DNA of 64,000 bases from Vandiemenella viatica (GCA_031002005.1 CM061918.1:37638947-37702946); one strand, 5' to 3'; positions 42,585 to 53,327 are shown, counted from the stretch's first letter. Notes: generated by a model not told the origin, from the sequence alone. Program-made: numbers and translations.

Positions 42585-45093
42585 CAGGGGTGGCCAACCT
42601 GTGGCTCGCGAGCCGCATGCGGCTCTTTGAAGTATTATTTGTGGCTCTCGATAAATGTACCCGAGTTCCCTTTTCATTTTTCTGTTATTATATTTAAAAA
42701 AATATTGTTCCGTATGTGTTTCAAAATGTCTTTTAAATTACTCATAACAAATATGAAAGACTAAGTGCAACGTTGTAACAAATTTCATTTCCGTCCAAGT
42801 TAAGAATGATAGGACTAATCGAAAACTGCGCGAACGAACATAAACAGTGGCGTAATCTTCCGCAATCGACCAACTCCAGACCGATTTTGAATTTGTAAAC
42901 TTTCATTGCAACGGACAGTTGACATTGTGCTCTGGAGGAAACAATTTGTATCACTCTTGCTACGGGTATAATTTGTAACCTGGAATTTTTGGTAAGTTAA
43001 CTATTATTTGTTTTGTAGTATGTAAGACGTGTTGTTATTGTTTTAATCACACAAAACTTGTATTTTCTAAATTTATTTATTAATTTCCAGTTTTTTTAAA
43101 AATATGACGACAGAGTACAAAAATAAAAGGAGAAAATACGAGCAAGAAAATAGAAGTTTTAATAATGAGTGGGAGGAGAATTTCTTTTTTATTGACAATA
43201 ACGGAAAAGCATTATGTGTTATTTGTAATTCTACGGTCAAAAATTACAAAGCTAGCAATTTACGTCGACATTATGAAACCAATCATCCTCAGTTTTCAAA
43301 TCAGTATCCACCAAATTCCAAATTAAGATCAGATAAACTTGCTTCTTTAAAATCAAATTTAAATAAACAACAGTCAATTTTGATGACCTTTAACAATGAA
43401 GCTAATAATTTGGCTGAAGCCAGTTTTGTTATTGCCTGGAATATTGCTCGTGCAAAACGCCCGTATGGAGAGGGAGAGTTTATTAAAAAAATTTGGACGA
43501 TGTACTTAAAGTTTTAGATCCAACTAATGCAGCATTGCACAAAATTGTTTCGCTAATTCCCGTCTTTAGACACACAACTGAACGACGCATAACTGCAATT
43601 AATACATCTCTTGAATATAATTTAAAAAATGATTTGAAGAACTGTATTGCATTCAGCTTAGATCTTCCGCAATTGGCAGTTTTCATATGTTTTGTTTCAC
43701 CTGACTTCGTTGTTAAAGAAGAATTATTAGATTTAGTTGCACTTCAAGAGTCAACCCGCGGTGTCGATATTAAAAATGCATTAGATTCCATATTGAAAAC
43801 TTTTGATGTGCCTCTTAATAAACTTGTGAATATTGCAACTGATGGAGCTCTGGCAATGCTGGGTAAAAAAATCGGTCTTATTGGGCTTTTAAGAGATGAT
43901 TCTCAAATTCCACAATTCACACCAATTCACTGCATAATTCACCGAGAACATCTCGTTGCAAAATATTTACAATATCCTGATGTTATGAAAATAGTGTTAC
44001 AAATTGTAAATTACATTCGCACCAATGCAAAAAATCATCGATAATTCAAAAATTTCCTTGAACAATTAAAGGATGAAGAACTTCCAAATGACATTAATTT
44101 CTTTTGTATTGTTAGATGGTTATCTAGCTACAACGTATTAAATCAATTTGTAGATTTGTTTGATCCAATAACTGCATTTCTAAAAGAAAAGAAAATAACC
44201 TATTCAAAATTAGACGATGACAAGTGGTTGCAAGACTTAATGTTTCTGACTGATGTTATGGAACATTTGCAAACACTGAATTTACAATTGCAGGGGAAAA
44301 ATAGAATAATATCTGACCTCTCACAGGGTATATTTAGTTTTCAAACTAAATTAAAACTTTTTCAAAAGGACATTAAAAATAATTGTTTTTGTCATTTTCC
44401 TCGAGTTAAAAAAAATTGTTCCAATATTAAACAAGAAAAACTCAACGAGTATATAAGAAACCTAGAAGGAATATTGACGGAATTCCAAAATATATTTCAA
44501 GACTTGAAATATTTTAAATCGTCTCTTGATTTTTTTCTAAATCCATTTGAAATTAACATAATTCAAAGTGAGTTTTCAATTTCCAATGTAATTATGACCC
44601 AAAAAGCATCTGGAGAATTAGAATTAATAGAGATGCAAGAAGATCAAGCTCTACAATTAAAATATAAGTCGACGCCGATCACTGAATTTTGGAAATTTGT
44701 ACCAGAATCGAAGTATCCTGAATTATTTCAATATTCGGAACAACTTACTTATGTGAATCATTTTATTCCACTTTAAAATTCGTGAAATCCAAACACCGAT
44801 CAGTATTAACTAACTAGCATCTCAAAGAATTACTGAGAAGTGCTGTCACCAATTATTCACCAAATTTTAAAGAATTATGAAGAGAAGTAAAATAAATGTG
44901 TTTAATTTTTAATATTTAAATTCAATACACATATTTTGTACTTTTATTCATATGTTATCAATAAATATAATTTTTGTAAAAAAAATTTAATATCTTTTTT
45001 GCATACCTTTTAAATACGTATTTAATTGCGGCTCGCAAAATATTTCAAATTTTGAAAAATGGCTCGGACTATCAAGGAGCTTGGCCACCCCTG
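42585..45093 (+). mobile_element. Complete hAT transposon, 2509 bp
   Basis: The 13-bp TIR CAGGGGTGGCCAA (42585-42597) matches TTGGCCACCCCTG (45081-45093). The 8-bp target duplication CATTATGT is perfect (42577-42584 and 45094-45101). Next to the left TIR are two overlapping perfect palindromes, GGCTCGCGAGCC (42603-42614) and GAGCCGCATGCGGCTC (42610-42625); the right end has related GCGGCTCG motifs. It encodes one broken transposase. Confidence 0.96.
43104..44880 (+). pseudogene. hAT transposase, ZBED/GTF2IRD2-like
   Basis: Starts MTTEYKNKRRKYEQENRSFN at 43104. A BED zinc finger follows (residues about 33-60: C-x2-C in CVICNSTVKNY, H-x4-H in RRHYETNH). After a frameshift in an A-run near 43487 comes LKVLDPTNAALHKIVSLIPV, then AFSLDLPQLAVFICFV, where the usual short segment with the first catalytic Asp appears deleted. 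NIATDGALAMLGKK keeps the second Asp, and HCIIHREHL the CxxH-like block. A TAA at 44042 interrupts, then VRWLSSYNVLNQFVDLFDPI. A last shift near 44745 leads into the hATC-like end CESFYSTLKFVKSKHRSVLT. Two shifts, one stop and a lost catalytic residue make it inactive. Confidence 0.88.
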
Positions 45094-45104
45094 CATTATG
45101 TCTT

Positions 45105-45830
45105 AATGGCTGTGGCTCAGATACTAGAACACTACGCTTTCACGATCCTCTCAGCGGCTCGCATTTCCAGGCTTCCAAACCTGCGGGATGAAAGAAGGGA
45201 TCTTCGCGGTATCATTGATTTGTCCACCGCGTACACGCATAAGTTTTAAATACGTAAACACTGAAATTTGTAACTGCTTGTTGCTTAGTTCTTAGTAGGC
45301 CTACCCCAAGCACGATTATAACATAAAAGTTGAGAAAAATCTTATAAGTGAAAATGATTGTGGGTTTTTTACAATATTTTCTTAGATGATCTTCATTACT
45401 ATCAAAGGATCGCTTCAACTCTGAAAATGTTTGATAATTTATTTATTTTACTACATCAATGATGTGGCTTCTTGAAAACGGCTAGAACACGTTGCGGCAT
45501 ATCACTAACTCTTCGTGTTCACGACGAATTGGTCCGGCTATCTTTAATACAGTATATATGAGTCTTCTTACTGGACTAAACGCGAATTTCGCGTTGTGGC
45601 CGTTGTCAAGAAACCCGAACGCATTTTGGTCGTTGTTTTTTTTTTTCTCGATGAGAATTTTTGGTTTGTATTTATATATGCACTTTTTTATTTTTATTTT
45701 TCGACATATGAGGCCTTACGCCAGCTCAACAGTGATTATGTGTGATCCAGTGCTTTTAGTTTCTTCCGATATGCATTTTTTCAACCAGTTATACACACCA
45801 CAAGACGGGCATGACATTCACAGAAAAACG
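45105..45830. other. Unclassified DNA
   Basis: A 130-codon plus frame at 45492-45884 runs partly through T-rich low-complexity sequence and into a SINE head; it is not a credible gene. Confidence 0.5.
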
Positions 45831-45834
45831 CTGA

Positions 45835-45906
45835 ATCCTCTGTGCCCACGGACGGACTCGACCCAGCGACCTTCGGCACTCTAGCCACTACGCTACCAAG
45901 GCCGGT
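45835..45906 (-). repeat. tRNA-derived SINE head
   Basis: Minus strand: CCTTGGTAGCGTAGTGGCTA (A box) and GCTGGGTCGAGTCCGTC (B box). No long body; possible SINE or tRNA relic. Confidence 0.6.
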
Positions 45907-45939
45907 TTTTATAATAAATAGTCTGCTAAATATTGCAGA

Positions 45940-46320
45940 GCCCGCCCCGTCATCTCAGTGATGGTATCCGGCGCTGAAACGGGGTTAGCTGGTTCCAGTG
46001 CTGGTGGTAGAGGACATTTTCATGATCAGGACCTGGCCAGCAGTGTAGGAGAGGTAGTGGTGCATATTTCCTAATCACTGCATATGGAGCGAGGGCATAC
46101 GATTCGTCCGTCGGCTTGCCAGCCACGTAGGCCTGCACGGGCCGGCACCTGGTTACACCCTCTCCCTTCTTACATCTCTCATCTACAACACAAACAACAC
46201 TCTACACGTCATCACAGTCATAACACACAATAATATTTACGAAACTGTCGCACTGTGGCAGGCAACAGGATATCACCCCAGTTCTTCTCCCACGGAGGGA
46301 TAGACAACCCCTATGATAAT
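45940..46320 (+). mobile_element. SINE-3 copy, fullest
   Basis: tRNA-like head GTCATCTCAGTGATGGTATC and TTAGCTGGTTCCAGTGC, then a body containing GAGAGGTAGTGGTGCATA, CTCTCATCTACAACACAAAC and a tail ending near CTCCCACGGAGGG. Related copies: 28905-29765 (split) and 49745-50045 (minus). Confidence 0.75.
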
Positions 46321-46420
46321 CTCATGTACTCATAGTAAAAGAAACATCGCATAAAAATATGGTAATGGTTCTGCAGTTTGAGTTTTCTTGCAAACGTAGT
46401 AAGCTTAATTTTAACAAAAT

Positions 46421-46681
46421 GAATACCGATCGTGGTGGGTGGACGGTTAACGTTCTGACCTAGCATTCGGGACGATGCGGGTTCGAATCCCCGTCCGGGC
46501 ATCCAAATTTGGGTTTTCCATGGTTTCCCCAAATCACTCCAGGCGAATGCCGGGATGCTTCCTTCAAAAAGGCCATGGCCGAATTCCTTCCCGTTCCTTG
46601 TCTCCAGTCCCATCCCGCTTCTAATGACCTTAGCCGTTGACGAGGCGTAAAGCCGTAAGAAAAAAAAAACAAAACAAAAAA
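46421..46681 (+). mobile_element. SINE-1a copy, full length
   Basis: Head from ACCGATCGTGGTGGGTGG, B box GGGTTCGAATCC, central domain, tail GACGAGGCGTAAAGCC and an A-rich end. A possible target duplication AACAAAATGAAT / AACGAAATCAAT flanks it. Confidence 0.93.
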
Positions 46682-46861
46682 ACGAAATCAATCTTCAGTG
46701 CACAATGTTTTTGACAGACAGACACGCATCATTCGATAGAGGATTTTATAAATCGGGTAATAAATGTACCATGTAGAGACAAAATGCGTTATTTAAATTT
46801 TCAGAATTTTCTTGAGATCCACCGTAATCATTCTGAATCGATTTTTTTTTTTTTTTTACTT

Positions 46862-47020
46862 GTATAATGCCCAACAGCCAAGTATCACGGTGGTAGTGCC
46901 CATGCTTTCAAAATGGCATGTGTCCTGGTTCGATTCCCTGCATTGGGCGGGATTTTTACAGGCTGCTGTCCTGAGAAGCCTGTTAGGATTCCTCGTTAAA
47001 CTTTACTTCCGGAGAGAAGG
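46862..47020 (+). mobile_element. SINE-2 copy
   Basis: AGTATCACGGTGGTAGTGCC and TCCTGGTTCGATTCCCTG with end pairing GCCCAA/TTGGGC, then a body with GGATTCCTCGTTAAACTTT as in the copies near 34.5 kb. Confidence 0.7.
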
Positions 47021-47319
47021 AACATGCATTATTACGGGGAGATCCAATCAGCCTTTGGCTTTTGAACTAACATAGAGAGGCTGCCCATTGTAAAATTCAG
47101 GTCCCATTCATTCTGTGTGTAATAGAAGCTCATGGCCAGAGGTATTAATGTGGCAAAGCAGTAACATGCACTTCTTCGCCGTTGTCGAGAAAATCGGCAT
47201 TGAAATATTGAGTTGGGTTCAAATGCTTTCTTCGTCACGTAGTTATGAAGGGAGTTTTTCCGAGCGTATGTCTGACAAAAATTCTTCTCGGGTATTCTGC
47301 CGCAGAAGTTCTTCTGTCC

Positions 47320-47360
47320 ACAACGTTTCGGTAGCAACCTCCGCTGCCTTCATCAGGTAA
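47320..47360 (-). ncRNA. Hammerhead-ribozyme-like core, best match
   Basis: Minus strand: CTGATGA at 47356-47350, one extra A, stem GGCAGC (47348-47343) with GCTACC (47335-47330; one C-A mismatch), then GAAAC at 47329-47325. This contains both invariant boxes in order. The extra base and unclear stems I and III leave activity unproven. Hammerheads of this small type occur in Penelope-like elements. Confidence 0.35.
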
Positions 47361-47439
47361 GACGTCAGAGAGAAGTTACTACTGCGATGACACAGTTCAT
47401 TGTGTACGCAATAATTTTAACGGCAGTGCGTCAAAAGAA

Positions 47440-47598
47440 AACACTAAAAATTGTCTTCTAGAATTAATAAGGAAAAAAGCTAGGTGGCAACGACGGGGGG
47501 AGGGGGGGGGTCGAGGAAAAAGGCACATCAGGCTACGCTGGGGGAGGGGGGATTCAAGGGAGGCCAAAATGGAGCCACGTAGTTTATGGACGCTCCTC
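47440..47598. mobile_element. MITE family A copy 3, truncated
   Basis: G-rich block, then GGAGCCACGTAGTTTATGGA and CGCTCCT, matching one end of family A. The other end is missing. Confidence 0.75.
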
Positions 47599-47599
47599 A

Positions 47600-48185
47600 A
47601 ACACACAGATAAAAACGACAACACTATTGTTCACTAGGCTGACAAATCGGCGCAACTACAGACTTCCACCCCATAAGTCAACGGTGAGGCGTGACCTGAA
47701 ATGTCTAAGAATATATCAAGAAGCTACGAAAAACAACGATGACAGAAGCGTGACAGTGCTAGGCAAAGCCCTAGTGAAGACGGACCCCGATATGTTGTTA
47801 CTTCTGAGAGTCACATCGTTGTGTGAACAAGGTGTTTTAAGACGCAGACGTCGAGTTAGAAGTAGGTTACGTGAAAGGTCTGTGTGGGGCTAATGAGTCA
47901 CGGTATGCATTTGCGGAGGTGGAGTTCCGTATTCCTCTCCTGATGGAGGCGGTGCGTCAGAGTGACTTTCACCCGCTAGCATTTTCGACGCAGGATAGCG
48001 CTACGACCGAGACAAACATCCGCGATTCCACACAGCTGACACTGTCACGTGGGTAAGCAAGGCAGAATCATGTGGCCTTGCGTCCTGGTGGCACAGCTTC
48101 GATTTGCTGCACACTCCGCCTCTATCGTTGCCGGACCTGCAGTTTAATGTGCCGAACTACAACTCTTAAAAAAAAAATTCACGGC
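47600..48185. other. Unclassified moderate-GC DNA
   Basis: An 88-codon plus frame at 47627-47893 is basic (Arg-rich) and matches no known family. Nothing else supported. Confidence 0.35.
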
Positions 48186-48189
48186 CGTA

Positions 48190-48424
48190 CCGGGATTTAC
48201 TATTACTCTGCGATTCACTAAAAGTGTGTGGCAGAGGGTGCATTGCACCTATCCGAAAGGGTAATAGTTTGGAAGGGATATACGGGATATGGCAGGAGGT
48301 GCCCATGGGCTATTGTGAGGAACCATCCCAGCATTCGCGTGGAGTGATCTGGGAAAACCATGGAAAACCCAAATCAGGATGGCCGGAGTGCTTTATCGAA
48401 AGCTACTCCTGTCGGATTTTAAGT
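48190..48424 (-). repeat. 3' UTR of the CR1/L2-like LINE with the SINE-shared domain
   Basis: Directly follows the RT stop. Minus strand contains CCTGATTTGGGTTTTCCATG and CACTCCACGCGAATGCTGGG, the same order as the SINE-1 central domain, then CACCTCCTGCCATATCCCGT, which is LINE-specific and also present at 31020-31050. Confidence 0.8.
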
Positions 48425-49215
48425 TTACTCGTCCGGTAAATCCTTTCTATTCCATTCCCTAATCGCTCGTGGAAAAAATGAATACAGAAAAGAATCGGTT
48501 CTGGCCCTGATTTCTAATATCTTATTTTCACGGTCATTCCGAGATATGAATGTTGCTGGTAGCAATATTTCTTTGCTGTCATTCCGAAATATGTCAGTTG
48601 TTAATTTTTCAATTAGCTTTCGTCGAGAGCAACGCCTTCGGTGTTCCAGATCTTCCCTACCTAACTCCTTCAACATCGCACTTACGCTTTCCCTCCAACT
48701 ATATATACCTGTCACGAATCGGGCGGCTTTTCTTTGGACCATCTCTAATGCCTCCATTAATCCCTTTTGATGGGGACCCCATACAGAGCGACAATATTCC
48801 AAGTGAGGCCACACTAGTGACTTGTATGCAATCGATTTAACTTCCGGAATGCATTGTTTTAAATTACGACCTAGAAATCGGAGCATACCATTTGCTTTCC
48901 CAATTACATTCTCAATATGTTCATTCCACGACAAATTATTACGAATTGTTACCCCTAGGTATTTAGCGGAATCTACCGTCCCAAGGACAGTACCGTTAAT
49001 TGTACATTCAGAGCTAAATGGTGTCACCTTTTTACTTACACGCATGACTTGGCACTTTTTAGCGTTTAACTCCAACTGCCAGTCTTTACACCACGCAATT
49101 ATTTTCATAATATCGTCTTGTAACAAAGCGCTGTCTTCCTGGGGTTTGATTTCACGATAAATAATAGCATCATCGGCAAATAATCTTTTCATCCCCCTTT
49201 GAAACACGGATAGGA
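48425..49215 (-). CDS. CR1/L2-like LINE reverse transcriptase, C-terminal 260 residues
   Basis: A continuous frame opens upstream of the catalytic box LFADDAIIYREI, followed by WQLELNAKKCQVMRVSKKV, VDSAKYLGVTIRNNLSWNEH, YKSLVWPHLEYCRSVWGPHQ and KAARFVTGIYSWRES, and ends IREWNRKDLPDE. These are RT palm and thumb blocks in order. Endonuclease and N-terminal RT are absent, so this is a 5'-truncated copy. The remaining frame has no stop, unlike the relic at 30490, so it inserted more recently. It cannot be functional alone. Confidence 0.85.
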
Positions 49216-49406
49216 TCCTAAACGTTTGATAGCAAGCTCATTAACCACTACAAATATGGCGTTATTAGTATGTTTATACTAATTATCTCGCAACACTGTC
49301 TGAGCATCAATAATCATTCTTTCTTTTTTCCTCGACCATTGCGGAAATTTTGAAACTGGAGAGGTTTCCTCGTGTTTATCCCAGTGATAAAAGTGTATTA
49401 AAAATC

Positions 49407-49650
49407 TTTATTTTATGGCTTTACGCCTCGTTGACGTCGAGTTCACTAGAGGCAGGGTGGGATTGGGGTCAAGGAACGGGAAGGAATTTAGCCATGCCTT
49501 TTTTAATGAAGCATCCCGGTATTCGCCTGTAGTCATCTGGGACAACCATGGAAAACCTAAATCTGGATGCACGAACGGGGATTTGAAACCGCGTCCTCCC
49601 GAGTGAGAGGTCAGAGCCTTGCCTTGCCTTTCCCCCACCACCCTCGGAAA
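49407..49650 (-). mobile_element. SINE-1a copy
   Basis: Plus strand: GGCTTTACGCCTCGTTGACG, GGAATTTAGCCATGCC, AACCATGGAAAACCTAAATC, GGGGATTTGAAACCGCG. Full but diverged, with an altered B box. Confidence 0.88.
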
Positions 49651-49744
49651 CTGAGTAAATCTTTATTGTTTTGTGGGGTGAGTGTGGTATATGTGTGTTG
49701 TTAGTGTTGTGAATAAATGAAATATGGAATATGGGGTAGCGTGA

Positions 49745-50045
49745 AAACCGGTGACGGCCTATTCAGGTCTACTCTTCCGAACGACATCAACCTGAATGTC
49801 CAAATCACCACCAACATTATCTTACGTCCTCACTCTATACCCACTGCAGAGGGGTTTGGGATTTAAACCAGGACTTATGCGCACAATCTGGTGTTTAGTT
49901 ATTGTACACCACCACCTCTTCTGTCCTTACCGCCAAGTTACGTTGAAAATTTCTTCCATCGTCAGTACTCGAACCAGCTAACTCAGGTCAGGCACCGGGC
50001 ACCATCACAGTGTCAGAACCAACCGAGTTAACAGAGCGGGTCAAA
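49745..50045 (-). mobile_element. SINE-3 copy
   Basis: Minus strand: GTTAACTCGGTTGGTTCTG, TTAGCTGGTTCGAGTACTG, GAAGAGGTGGTGGTGTAC and, near the end, TTCGGAAGAGTAGACCTGAA. Confidence 0.72.
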
Positions 50046-50152
50046 TAAGCACTAAAAACTGAAATTGTGTTCCCTTCTGGGACTAAAATTCTTGGCACTT
50101 TTGCTTCGGTTGAAATGCTTTCTCCTTCAACACGTATCTCATATTTAAAAAG

Positions 50153-50400
50153 TTTTTTTTTTTTTTTAATCTGCTTAACGTCTCTCTAACAGCGAGGTCT
50201 TTAGAGACGGGAAAGGATGGGGGGCAAGGAATGGGAAGGAACTCGGCCATGGCCTTTTGAAGGAAGTATCCCGGCATTTGCCTGGAGTGATTTGGGAAAC
50301 CACGGAAAACCCAAATCTGGATGCCCGGACGGGGATTCGAATCGCCATCCTCCCGAATGCGAGGCCAGAACGCTACTAGCCGTTACACCACCACGCTCGG
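50153..50400 (-). mobile_element. SINE-1b copy with perfect target duplication
   Basis: Flanked by TTTAAAAAG at 50144-50152 and 50401-50409. T-run, then CTGCTTAACGTCTCTC...GGTCTTTAGAGACGGG as tail (plus strand), central domain and tRNA-like head ending CACCACGCTCGG. Confidence 0.95.
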
Positions 50401-50436
50401 TTTAAAAAGTAAGCTAGAGCGCGCAAAAAGCTGGCG

Positions 50437-51104
50437 TGTCCAGAAATCTACCGCAAATAGATCACATTGTTTCCTACTATATAACAAAATTGTATTTTTA
50501 GTAAACGTCTCACCATTTTCAAGATAATGATTTTTTTTTTTTTTTTTTTCGATACATGTAACTTTTTTCAGTTTATTCCACGACATTTCTACAAATTAAG
50601 ACTTTTTGAACCCTTGTTTTTTGATTTACTCAAATATGTTTGAATTATCTAAAACTATGTTCTTTTTTCTTAAATACTTGTTAAAAAACCTTATAAAAAT
50701 CTTAAATGGTATAATTATTTTATACTTTTTTAAAATGCTTGTTTTATGGTAGTTTTATCTGCTAGAGACCATTATGCATTTTAAACATGTAGTAAAAAAA
50801 TCATGATGATGATTTTTTTTAAAAGATTGTTTTAAGATTTTTTTAACGTTTTAAGATAAATCAAAGTTTTAGACGACTCAAACATCCTTGAGTAAATTTT
50901 AAAAAAAAGGTTCAAAAAGTCTTAATTTGTAAAAATGGCCTGGAATAAGCTGATCAAAGTCACGTGTTTCAAGAAAAAAAAATAAAAAATCTATATCTAG
51001 AAAATGGTAAGACTTTTACTAAAATAAAATTTTGTCATATACTAGGAAATGATGTGACCGAACTGTGGTTGCAGGTTTCTCCTTTCATTCCTGGACACCC
51101 TGTC
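50437..51104. mobile_element. Fold-back/MITE with long inverted arms
   Basis: The left arm (about 50437-50624) and right arm (about 50906-51104) are inverted copies, including GTCTNACCATTTTC, CAGTTTATTCCACG/CAGCTTATTCCAGG and ACAAATTAAGACTTTTTGAA. The outermost part is GTGTCCAGAAAT versus the complement of ATTCCTGGACACCCTGT. The central loop is AT-rich with no frame. No clear target duplication. Confidence 0.85.
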
Positions 51105-51109
51105 TATGA

Positions 51110-51425
51110 TTTGTATCATTCCTGGACGAAAAATTCCAATACAGTAACTAGCCACGCTATCAATAAAGCCTGGCTTTTACTTTCCTTTAATATACGAGAT
51201 AGCTTCCTTCTGAAATTAAAAATATCTGTCAGCATATTGCAACATCGGTAGATCGTGCGATGGAAATACAGTATCATAATTCCAGCTGTATCGTATTCGA
51301 AAGTTATGGTCACAAAACTCTCACAGCTGGTGGAGTAGGTATGGGCAGTGGTTACCTAAAACCTCAGCTCCAATGTAATATCGACACCGATAAATGTATA
51401 CCCACTGAGCTACACTATAGTCCTT
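51110..51425. other. Unclassified DNA
   Basis: No supported feature. Confidence 0.4.
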
Positions 51426-51429
51426 TCTA

Positions 51430-51790
51430 AAGGCGCGTTCCCACGATCACTTGTAACGAACGCGAGACGGGACGGGGCGAATAGTCAACCACACGCCATG
51501 GGAACAGGGCCGCCTCTGCTAGCGGAGACGAGACGCAGCTACCCACTCTGAGTCGGTAAACATCACAGGCGTATGTAGCGGTGCGCTGTTGCCATCGGTT
51601 TGAAGCAGCGGTGCGCACCCCTTCTGTTGCTGTAAAGTGCTCTGTGCCAAACGACACTAGGCAACGTGGTGGGGAGGTGGCGGCGAGGTAAGCTAGGACT
51701 AACCTGCGGCCCGCGGTCGTCCCTACATTTCGGCTAATGAGGTCCCGTCCCGTCTCGCCTTCGTTACAAGGGATCGTGGGAACGCGCCTT
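51430..51790. mobile_element. CpG-rich MITE with long TIRs
   Basis: The left end AAGGCGCGTTCCCACGATC (51430) mirrors the right end GATCGTGGGAACGCGCCTT (51772-51790); pairing continues inward over about 50 bp (TTGTAACGAA...GAGACGGGAC). The interior is GC-rich. The superfamily is unassigned and the target duplication unclear. Confidence 0.85.
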
Positions 51791-51799
51791 AAGAAGGTG

Positions 51800-51995
51800 C
51801 TGGGGCTATTTCCGGGCCTGGCTACAGGGAGGCTGCGGGTTCAAATTCCCATACAAATTTCCTTTTTCAAAAGGTTCCCTACATGATTCCAGGTTAATTC
51901 CCGGAAGTTTCTTACAAAATTCCATGGCCGATTGCGTTACTTCACCAATCTCTCCTGTCTCTAATTACCTTCACATCAACAAAGCGTAAAGCCCG
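51800..51995 (+). mobile_element. SINE-1 copy, diverged
   Basis: GGCTGCGGGTTCAAATTCCC (B box), CATGATTCCAGGTTAATTCCC, CCATGGCCGATTGCG, CTCTAATTACCTTCACATC, AAAGCGTAAAGCCC and A-rich end. Confidence 0.75.
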
Positions 51996-52039
51996 AAGGA
52001 AAGAAAATGGAACTTATTTTTTAGTTAAAACCTTTGAAG

Positions 52040-52201
52040 TTTTCTTTACGCCTCGTCCACGGCTAAGGTCATTAGAGACGGAATGGGACTGAGGACAATT
52101 AACGGGAAGGTATTCGGCCATGGCCTCTTTGAAGGAAGCATCCCGGCATTCACCTAGAGTGATTTGGGGAAACCGTGGAAAACCCAAATCTGGATGCCCG
52201 G
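52040..52201 (-). mobile_element. SINE-1a copy, head truncated
   Basis: CTTTACGCCTCGTCCACGGC, GGTATTCGGCCATGGCC, then the central domain to GATGCCCGG. It abuts another SINE-like segment. Confidence 0.85.
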
Positions 52202-52340
52202 TCCCGCGCTAGGAAACAGGAATTAATTCGGTCCCGAGCTTTTGAAGAAACCATCCCAGCATGGTGCGATTACGGAAAGCGGAGTCATGTTGGCAGAGCT
52301 GGTGTCCGAAGCCGCCGGGTCCGATCGTTGACCGCTGACC
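52202..52340 (-). mobile_element. SINE-like segment, diverged
   Basis: AACAGGAATTAATTCGGTC and GAAGAAACCATCCCAGCATG align with the SINE-1 body. The rest is divergent. Confidence 0.5.
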
Positions 52341-52344
52341 CGTC

Positions 52345-53325
52345 AGGTTCGTTGACCTGAAGTCCACAGGATTAGTTGGTTTCCGTTGCGGACTGTGTGT
52401 GCGGGCAATTGAGCTGGCTGTTTACGGAGCGGCGTTACCGTGCACGGCTCGGATCGCCGCAAAGTGTTTACGATGACGTCACGGATGGGGAATGCCGGCG
52501 CGGCGGCCAGCATGAATGGCCAGCAGCTGGGCGGCGTTGCCAACACAACGGAAAGAAAGGCACTAACACCGCCTGGCCTTATACAGCACTAGCTGTTAAC
52601 CGCCACTTGGACTATTTATTGCTAGAATAGCTGTAAGTTACGTGAAAGGAGTTCAAAAAGCGCAGAGTCGGGTTAATATAACGGAGAAGCCATCTCCATT
52701 TCATTTTACCATTAAACCTGTCTCATGAAAAGAACAAATTTGCAATTGGTTTAAAAAAATCAAATTTAAAGTGGGGAGGGGGGGGGGGGTGAGGATAGTT
52801 GTCGAAGACTTCCTACCACATTTCCTCCGGCAGAATTTGTATTTTAAAATTATATTACTTTCTGGGGACATCTTATGTCAATAATTTTTTGTACACAACG
52901 TTTTTGGTTTTTGTGTCCTTTTCTAAGATATATAGTCTCTGAGGGTTGTAAATACCTATGAGGAAAACACGTCTTTTCTAAGTGTATACCCGCTACTTTC
53001 AGCGTTTGTCCCCCCGGCTTTATGGACAATCATCGCCAGTACTAATTTAAGCGGCTACTGTAGTCTTTTAAACTGGAATGGTAGATCCATCGGAATTATT
53101 TGGACTAGATGACCCGTGTGAATATTTCGCGAATAAGGTTGGTGGTTTGCAATAGGACAAAAGAAGAACCGCCTTATTCGTATCAATTGTTATTTAAGTG
53201 TAATAGGTACGTAACAAAAGTCGACGCCACTGAAGCAGTTTATTAATATCTTTGTAATATGTGCTGCTGCCATCCAGCCTGAACTGCCGTCCTGAACTGT
53301 CTCATACGCGAGACTTTTTCAGTTA
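52345..53325. other. Unclassified DNA
   Basis: 52345-52620 is GC-rich with short frames, none recognised; the rest is AT-rich with a 10-G run near 52780. Confidence 0.4.
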
Positions 53326-53327
53326 TT

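Noticed and set aside
48546..49160. Plus-strand frames of 74-112 codons
   Set aside because: Shadows of the minus-strand LINE reverse transcriptase.
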